Of a stretch of 64,000 bases of DNA, positions 58,780 to 64,000 are shown one piece after another. Each line of letters opens with the position of its first letter. Position 1 is the first letter of the stretch. The notes beneath the pieces are model-generated. The model ran no database searches, had not been told where the DNA came from, and saw only the letters and a list, made by a program, of their open reading frames with translations. A program made the position numbers and the translations under genes. This DNA is from Dipteris shenzhenensis (Eukaryota; Polypodiophyta; Polypodiopsida; Gleicheniales). The DNA lies in the NCBI GenBank assembly GCA_047967505.1, contig CM106540.1, one strand, 5' to 3'.

Positions 58780-59315
58780 GTAAGGCAATGATCAAATGTT
58801 CCGGTACACTTCATTTTGTAAATGGTACAAAGTATTTTTGTGTGGTCATATTGTAAGTGGTAGAAAATATTTTTGTGCAGCCATATATCTCACCTCATGT
58901 TTTGTTATAGCTGCATGCAAAGCAAGGCATCTTTTCTTTTAAGTAGAACGAGAGTTCAAGACTTCCATTGTTATTATTTTCAATGAGAAAGATTTCTACT
59001 AAGTAGAAGAAAAACCAACCAAGAGTTCAAGACTCAAACTGGTACACCATGCTCACGGAATGAAAAAGCCATGATTGGCACTGAAAATTCCACACAAAGA
59101 CAGAACAGGACTAAGAGAAAAAAGGACCTTTCCCCCCATTCCTTGAGGAAAGTCTTCCTTCTAGTGGATGCTGTTTTGGACATTAGGGGAGAAATGGGGT
59201 CTCAAAAAGGACTTGTAAGGAATGGATTAGTGAAAGATAAGTTTGCGTTAATATAGGCCTAGTGTAGGCATCATAATGGAGGATAAGGTGGATTTGGGAG
59301 CAATTACGATGGACA

Positions 59316-59487
59316 GGAAGGAATAGTATAAGGTTAAGTTAACCATGACAGGTATGAATAGTCTTACATTAAATATAACTTGGCAGGAAGGAATAGTATT
59401 AGATTAAGTTAAAATGACAGGTAGAAATAGTACTATATTAAATTTGACATGACAAGAAGGAATGCATTAGCTTGAGTTAAACATGAC
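59316..59487. repeat. 70-bp degenerate tandem repeat, about 2.5 copies
   Basis: Units begin GGAAGGAATAGTAT at 59316 and 59386 and AGAAGGAATGCAT at 59455. Each holds TTAAGTTAA and ATGACA. Confidence 0.8.
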
Positions 59488-59494
59488 GAGGAAT

Positions 59495-59600
59495 CTCACG
59501 ATTGGCTTAATGGTCTGTCTAGTGGTCAAGGACCAAGGCTGAAGTCTTTGAGCTGGGTGGTCATAGTCCAAATCCCACTTGCAAAGAGGTACACTTACTT
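59495..59600 (+). mobile_element. Weak tRNA-like head of a SINE
   Basis: TTGGCTTAATGGTCTG (about 59502-59517) resembles an A box and AGTCCAAATCC (59564-59574) a B box with three mismatches, about 50 bases apart. The flank includes a mobile-element-like C/G-rich stretch. This is suggestive only. Confidence 0.25.
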
Positions 59601-59859
59601 TTTGGTCGGTGCCTTGCACAAGGAGGAGGTGCCATTAATGAAGGTGGCAGCTCCCTTAACGCGATCTACATGTGGCAGGCCTGCATTTTGTGCGGCCTGC
59701 TCTGGTCCATTTGCTGTCTTGTAGTCTTCCCCACTTGCCACAGGCGCCATACTACATGGCAAAGGGGCTAGCCATGCTTTAAATGCACATCACCCCTCCT
59801 TTTTCTGAATTTTGTCTTCATGGACCAATGGCAGCGCACAGTTCTGTTGAGATTAGGCA

Positions 59860-60035
59860 TCTCCAGGGGTGGCTGGCCGACCAGCTCCCACGCAGCAAGG
59901 GGGGCCAGAGGGGGTAGGCTGGCCGACCAGCCAGGCTTTGGCCGACCAGCTGGTCGGCCCAGTTGGCTGACCGACCAGGCTGGTTGGTCTAGGCCATCTG
60001 GCCGACCCCCCCCCCTGGCCTTCCCTATAAAAGGG
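59860..60035 (+). promoter_or_regulatory. Cluster of GGCCGACCAG motifs upstream of a TATA box
   Basis: GGCCGACC or its variants occurs about six times between 59874 and 60008, partly as the palindrome GGCCGACCAGCTGGTCGGCC. A TATAAAAGG box is at about 60028-60036. GCCGAC is the core of the plant dehydration-responsive element bound by DREB/CBF factors. The arrangement looks like a promoter or an LTR; a retrotransposon LTR is quite possible since no gene follows. Confidence 0.5.
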
Positions 60036-60129
60036 TATTCCCCCTTCCTCATCTCCCGCAGACCCAAGGGCATACCTCGTATGGGGACGTTGTTGGCACT
60101 TTTAATTTCAGGACAACGTTTAAACTAGA

Positions 60130-60590
60130 TCCGCGGTAGGCAAACAGTGAGGCGTAATTGTAAACAATGTTCATTTCGCAACATAATTTTTAACATGAAT
60201 ACATTTGGCTTTCTTTGGACGATTCTATTATAAGTTAAGTACATTAAACTTCAAAAAATTTGAAAATAAATTAGTGTTTGTTTTTAAGATAGTCTCATTT
60301 AGCAATAGACTAAAAACACAAAATTTTCAAAAAAAAAAGCACAACATTGAATTATCGAATATTAATGTAGGCAAATTATAACAGAATGATTCAAAAGTAG
60401 CCGAAAGTGATGATATGAACTCAATGTTTTTGTAAATGATTCGAAACAGTGTAACCAAAATATATGCTCGATTCGTGCTCCCCAAAAAATGCAATTAAAT
60501 AAGTCTCCTCCACTTTAAGTAGTAATACTTTCAGCAGCTCCTCAAGGCTCTTGTCTTCAGCCTGCTCCTGGCCATCCCCACTGGAGCCTT
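60130..60590. other. AT-rich spacer
   Basis: No frame or motif is supported. It separates the TATA-bearing segment from the GC-rich minisatellite. Confidence 0.5.
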
Positions 60591-60599
60591 CCCTCAGCT

Positions 60600-60960
60600 G
60601 TTCTGTTGGCTGCCCACGCTCCCTCTGCAGATCTCCTCGCTGCAGGCCCCTCCAGCCTCCTCGCTCCAGGCTCCTCCTGCCTCCTCGCTGCAGGCCCCTC
60701 CAGCCTCCTCGCTCCAGGCTCCTCTAGCCTCCTCGCTTCAGGCTCCTGCTTCCTCGCACTAGGCTTCCCCTGGCTCCTCGCTGCAGGCCCCTTCAGCCTC
60801 CTCGCTCCAGGCTCCTCCTGCCTCCTCGTTCCTAGGCTCCAGCCTCCTCGCCTCAGGCTTCTGCCTCCTCGCTCCAGGCTCATCCAGGCTCCTCGCTCCA
60901 GGCTCCTCCAGCCTCCGTGCTCTCAGGCTCCAGCCTCCTTGTGCCCCTATCCTCTGCTCC
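60600..60960. repeat. GC-rich minisatellite, about 24-bp unit (CAGCCTCCTCGCTCCAGGCTCCTC)
   Basis: About fifteen degenerate units based on CCTCCTCGCTCCAGGCTCCT and CCTCCTCGCTGCAGGCCCCT. Because 24 is a multiple of three, both strands stay open (+ 60606-61043, Leu/Ala/Pro-rich; - 60557-60883, Glu/Arg/Ala-rich). These are repeat translations and not evidence of a protein. Confidence 0.88.
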
Positions 60961-61490
60961 AGTTCAGCCCCTTCTGCAGCTCCTGTTTCTCATCCTGTTC
61001 AGGACTCCTTGTATTACAGTTGCTGCCCTGGTTTATGGGCTGAGTTACAGCAGATCTGTTTGTGGCACATCTTGTTGTCTCCAGTATTCTCTGTGTGATT
61101 CTGTAGCTTCAGTTTGCTTACATCTTCTGCTGCCACTCTTGACAAGTTCTCCCTCCCCAATCGTGGCAGTTTTCTTCTCAAAATCCATGGTATTTCTTGA
61201 GCATATACCCCCCTTTTTCAAATTGGGGTCACCTATGGACCTAGGCATAGTAATTGCTCTCATTGGCACATCTCAAATCCTCACTAATTTTTCAAAATTA
61301 GGAAACACTAATTAAAAGCCCTTTTGAGACTGCAATTTTCCCCTAATGATTCCCTTGCATCCTAGACCTAGAGGCCATCAAAGTATGCAAAATATCTATC
61401 CAGATACTAGCCAAAGTTTGAGCTTGCATCCTGTCAAGCGCCTCCGTACATTTTTCCCTCTAGATATGCCAGGTAGTGATACTAGCAATG
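60961..61490. other. Spacer with a weak plus frame
   Basis: Plus frames 60917-61315 and 61346-61591 have no known domains. Nothing further is seen. Confidence 0.35.
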
Positions 61491-61499
61491 ATCTCCCAA

Positions 61500-62060
61500 C
61501 TCATGTCCATAGATTTATGTGCAGGTCTGTACTGAGAAACAGGAACTGTGTCCAAATTGACAAAACTGAATGCGATAATGCGGAACACTGATAGCTTATG
61601 AGGCATCATGGCTCTCATGGAATAACTGAGGCCCAGTCAAGGAAAGCCAGGCTATTAATCTGGGCTCCTGCTGCAAGGCACAGGCGGTCCTGAAAGCCCG
61701 GTAAGGGTCTGAGGAGAGCCATCCCAAAAATATCTGTGTCGTGCAAGATCATCCTGTGTGAGGCGGAGTCTCGTGTCCATAGATCCATGTGCAGGAATTG
61801 TGTCTAACTGAATAAGATGATGCAGGAACATTGATAGCCTATAAAGCATCATGGCTCTCATAGAATACCTGAGGCCCATACCTGAGGCCCAGTCAAGGAA
61901 AGCCAAGCTCCCAAAGGATCTATTAATCAGGGCTCCTGCTGCAAGGCAAAACCAATCCAAGGTGGTCCTGAAAGCGTGGTAAGGGACTGAGGAGAGGCAT
62001 CCAGATGCCAAAAAGATAGTTGTGTCATGTGCGAGCTCACTATCTAGCAGCTCCTCATCC
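61500..62060. repeat. 270-bp tandem duplication, two diverged copies
   Basis: Copies share TGTCCATAGAT, TGCAGG, AGCATCATGGCTCTCAT, GAGGCCCAGTCAAGGAAAGCC, GGGCTCCTGCTGCAAGGCA and a final TCCTGTGTGAGG. Starts are at about 61501 and 61771. The second copy has small insertions, and a minus frame crossing it (61655-62011) is probably incidental. Confidence 0.8.
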
Positions 62061-62079
62061 TGTGTGAGGGGGGAAACCC

Positions 62080-63000
62080 CTTCCCAAAGTCAAACGTCTT
62101 GAATATGTGCAGAATGATCCGGGGGAAGGGCTGCCAACATCCAGTCTCTAGCTTGGTAAGAGTCATGGATGTGTGCATAGGAAGGAGACAATCGTACACC
62201 TGAGGAAGTCCAAGGAACCTGGTAAATATGGAAGTGTTTCTCTCATCTTCCTCAACTGGATCAAAACCAAAGGAAAAGGGAGTAAGAAAAATTTTTACGG
62301 GGCTAAGGACTAGGGGCTTCCAAAACTGAAAAGGCAATCTTTGAGGAATCAAAGACCACTGGAAGAAAGTCCTCTCAACAGCCAAATGTCCTGAACATGT
62401 GCGAAAAGATCTAGGGGAAGGGCTGCCAACATCTAGTTTGGCTATTGGAAGGACGAGAACTATGGATTCCAGGTGGCGTTTGATTCCTCAGAGATTACCT
62501 TTTCAGGTTTTGTGGCCAGTCCCCTATCCTTTAGCTCCATGAAAATATTTGTTCCTTCCTTTCCCTTGGGTATTGACCCACTTGAGAAAGATAAGAGAAT
62601 CACTTCCAACCTTATCAAGTTCCCTCAAGTGTACCATCATATTCTCCATACCATCGGAGTCCTTTTTGCATGCATCCATGGCTCTGCCACTCTCTTCGCA
62701 CATGTCCATGGCTCTCATCCTTCCAAAAGCCAAGCTAGAGACTGGATATTGATAGCCCTACCCCCTATCTTTCTGTGCATATTCAACACCTTTGACTTTT
62801 GGTGAGAGGTTCCTTCTAGGCCTCAAAGATTGCCTTTTGGTTTTGGTGGCTAGTCTCGTAGCCCTTAGCTCCATAAAAAACTGCTTTACTACCTTTTCCT
62901 TGGGTGATAAGAGAATCACTTCCATATTCATCGGGTTCCCTGGACTTCCTTAAGTATACCATCATCTTCTTCCCACCATCAGAGCCACTTTTTGGTGTGG
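62080..63000. repeat. Large fold-back: inverted repeat arms of about 290-350 bp plus extra copies
   Basis: Arm 62080-62365 is, in reverse complement, closely similar to 62470-62815. Shared words include TTTGATTCCTCA-AGATT, AAGCTAGAGACTGGAT and ATATTCAA-AC-TTTGACTTT. The loop (62380-62468) is a partial direct copy of the left arm's start (AACATGTGCG...GGGGAAGGGCTGCCAACATC). A further partial copy in the right arm's orientation follows at 62822-63000. So at least four units sit in a head-to-head array. Confidence 0.85.
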
Positions 63001-64000
63001 TTAGTGAGATACCACATTTCATGGACTGTCCTCTTTAGCAGCAGAGGCAGTAGAGATGGATAGGGTGCCACATGTTAAGATCCTTGTCTTGGACCATTAC
63101 ATTTTTAGGACCACATTTTGCTTCAGAATCCAAATAAGTCCCTTTTAGGCAAAGCATTAAGATTGCAGGACGACAGGACCAGTGCCACATTTGTAGAAGC
63201 TTTGGGCCCTTCGCCAAAGATTCCCAAAAAGGAAAAGAGGCCTAAAAATTAAAAGAACAACATTCTTCCTCAGATCAATAAGGTCCTTATACTGGTCATA
63301 CACCTCCATGGCACAGGTGGGTAATAGTGTGGGATGGCAATTTGCAGCTGTGTCTAGGACACCACGATCCCATGATTCTAGACAATCACAACCATCCCAC
63401 CCTCAGCAAAACAGCCTCTTTCTCCCTCCGCACGGCGAGTGCTTCCTCCAGGAGGAGTATCTCCATTTATCTTTGCTCCAGGAGATAGTCCTACAAATAT
63501 TCCTACCATGACTGAGATTTCTCATTTACATGACATAGCTGCCCCTCCTTAGGCTGTGGCCTCACAGAATGGTCAATCCCTTTTAGCTTGTGCAGCATAA
63601 TCTCTATTAACCTTATCTGATTGTGGAGACTCTAGGGAGATTGTGCCTTCCTCGCATCCTCCCATGCAGAATAATGCCTTTACTCCCTTAGCTAATTGTG
63701 GATACTCTACAGATGTCGTTCCTTACATCCCCCATTGTTGTGCGGCATTGGATAAAAAGTCTGCATCACCTTCTCCTGGACAGCAGCAGCAGGTTGTTAT
63801 TCTTGTTCAAGTGGAACTTTTCCCCCTTACATATGCCAGGAGATTAGGTGCACATGGGGCCGATGCTTCCACTACAGGCTTCTTCCTCTCTTCAATGAGG
63901 ATTGCTAGTTGAACACTTAGGGCCTTGATGGTATTCCACATCACTACCGTAGACTATTGATACATATCAGCTCATCTAGGTGTCTCTGGGGGAACCAATG
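63001..64000. other. No supported feature
   Basis: Short frames on both strands (63308-63511 and 63643-63912 +, 63035-63217 -) lack known domains. No splice-linked histidine kinase exon is visible here. Confidence 0.45.

Noticed and set aside
60606-61043. 145-codon Leu/Ala/Pro-rich protein
   Set aside because: It lies entirely over the 24-bp minisatellite and its edge.
1-64000. tRNA or rRNA genes, CRISPR arrays, bacterial-type operons
   Set aside because: I saw no complete tRNA cloverleaf, rRNA-like sequence or spaced direct-repeat array; only weak SINE heads with A/B boxes.

Overview
This is a nuclear window from a land plant. A PLS-class pentatricopeptide (PPR) gene, plant-type Copia and Gypsy retrotransposons, GT-AG splice signals and repeat-rich, CpG-poor spacers all fit. 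The mix of element families, including two uncharacterised transposase-like families that I remember mainly from mosses, lycophytes and ferns, makes a seed-free plant, most likely a fern, my best guess. No sequence search was possible, so the lineage is inference.

Only two stretches look like conserved host genes. (1) 8.24-10.26 kb, + strand: about 670 codons of a PPR protein ending in E/E+ motifs. Its frame has no usable ATG and opens at a splice-acceptor-like site, so an upstream exon is probable. (2) 58.1-58.78 kb, + strand: an exon starting with ATG and ending at a GTAAG donor. It may be the N-terminal part of a PAS-type hybrid histidine kinase whose other exons lie beyond the window. The 0.7-1.3 kb upstream of each gene is richer in CpG than the rest.

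Almost everything else is mobile or repetitive DNA, mostly decayed. In order: a Copia remnant (1-1.33 kb, -); a hAT-type transposase remnant (1.7-3.3 kb, -); a transposase-like gene with degenerate repeats in its presumed intron and 3' flank (13.3-17.6 kb, +); a non-autonomous Gypsy element with both LTRs and a perfect 5-bp target duplication (18.64-24.28 kb, pol on -), inserted into a coiled-coil/RING-like gene on the minus strand; a 5'-truncated Copia element (26.1-30.4 kb, -); a near-complete Copia element with LTRs, PBS and PPT (32.25-37.68 kb, -); a 5'-truncated Copia element with its 3' LTR (37.68-41.03 kb, +); a 217-bp hAT-like MITE (41.06-41.28 kb); a second transposase-like fragment (41.5-42.1 kb, +); and two copies of one Gypsy family facing each other tail to tail (42.47-45.0 kb, +, and 45.5-51.5 or 52.2 kb, -).

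The right part (52-64 kb) holds a 392-bp tandem duplication, a tRNA-derived SINE candidate, the second host exon, a promoter-like GCCGAC cluster with a TATA box, a 24-bp GC-rich minisatellite and a large fold-back repeat. I found no rRNA, no convincing tRNA gene, no CRISPR array and no organelle-type gene cluster. I did not find a clear novel molecular system. The best leads are the transposase-like family at 13-17 kb, an RNase H domain placed upstream of a Gypsy gag, the interrupted coiled-coil/RING-like gene and the two host-gene exons.
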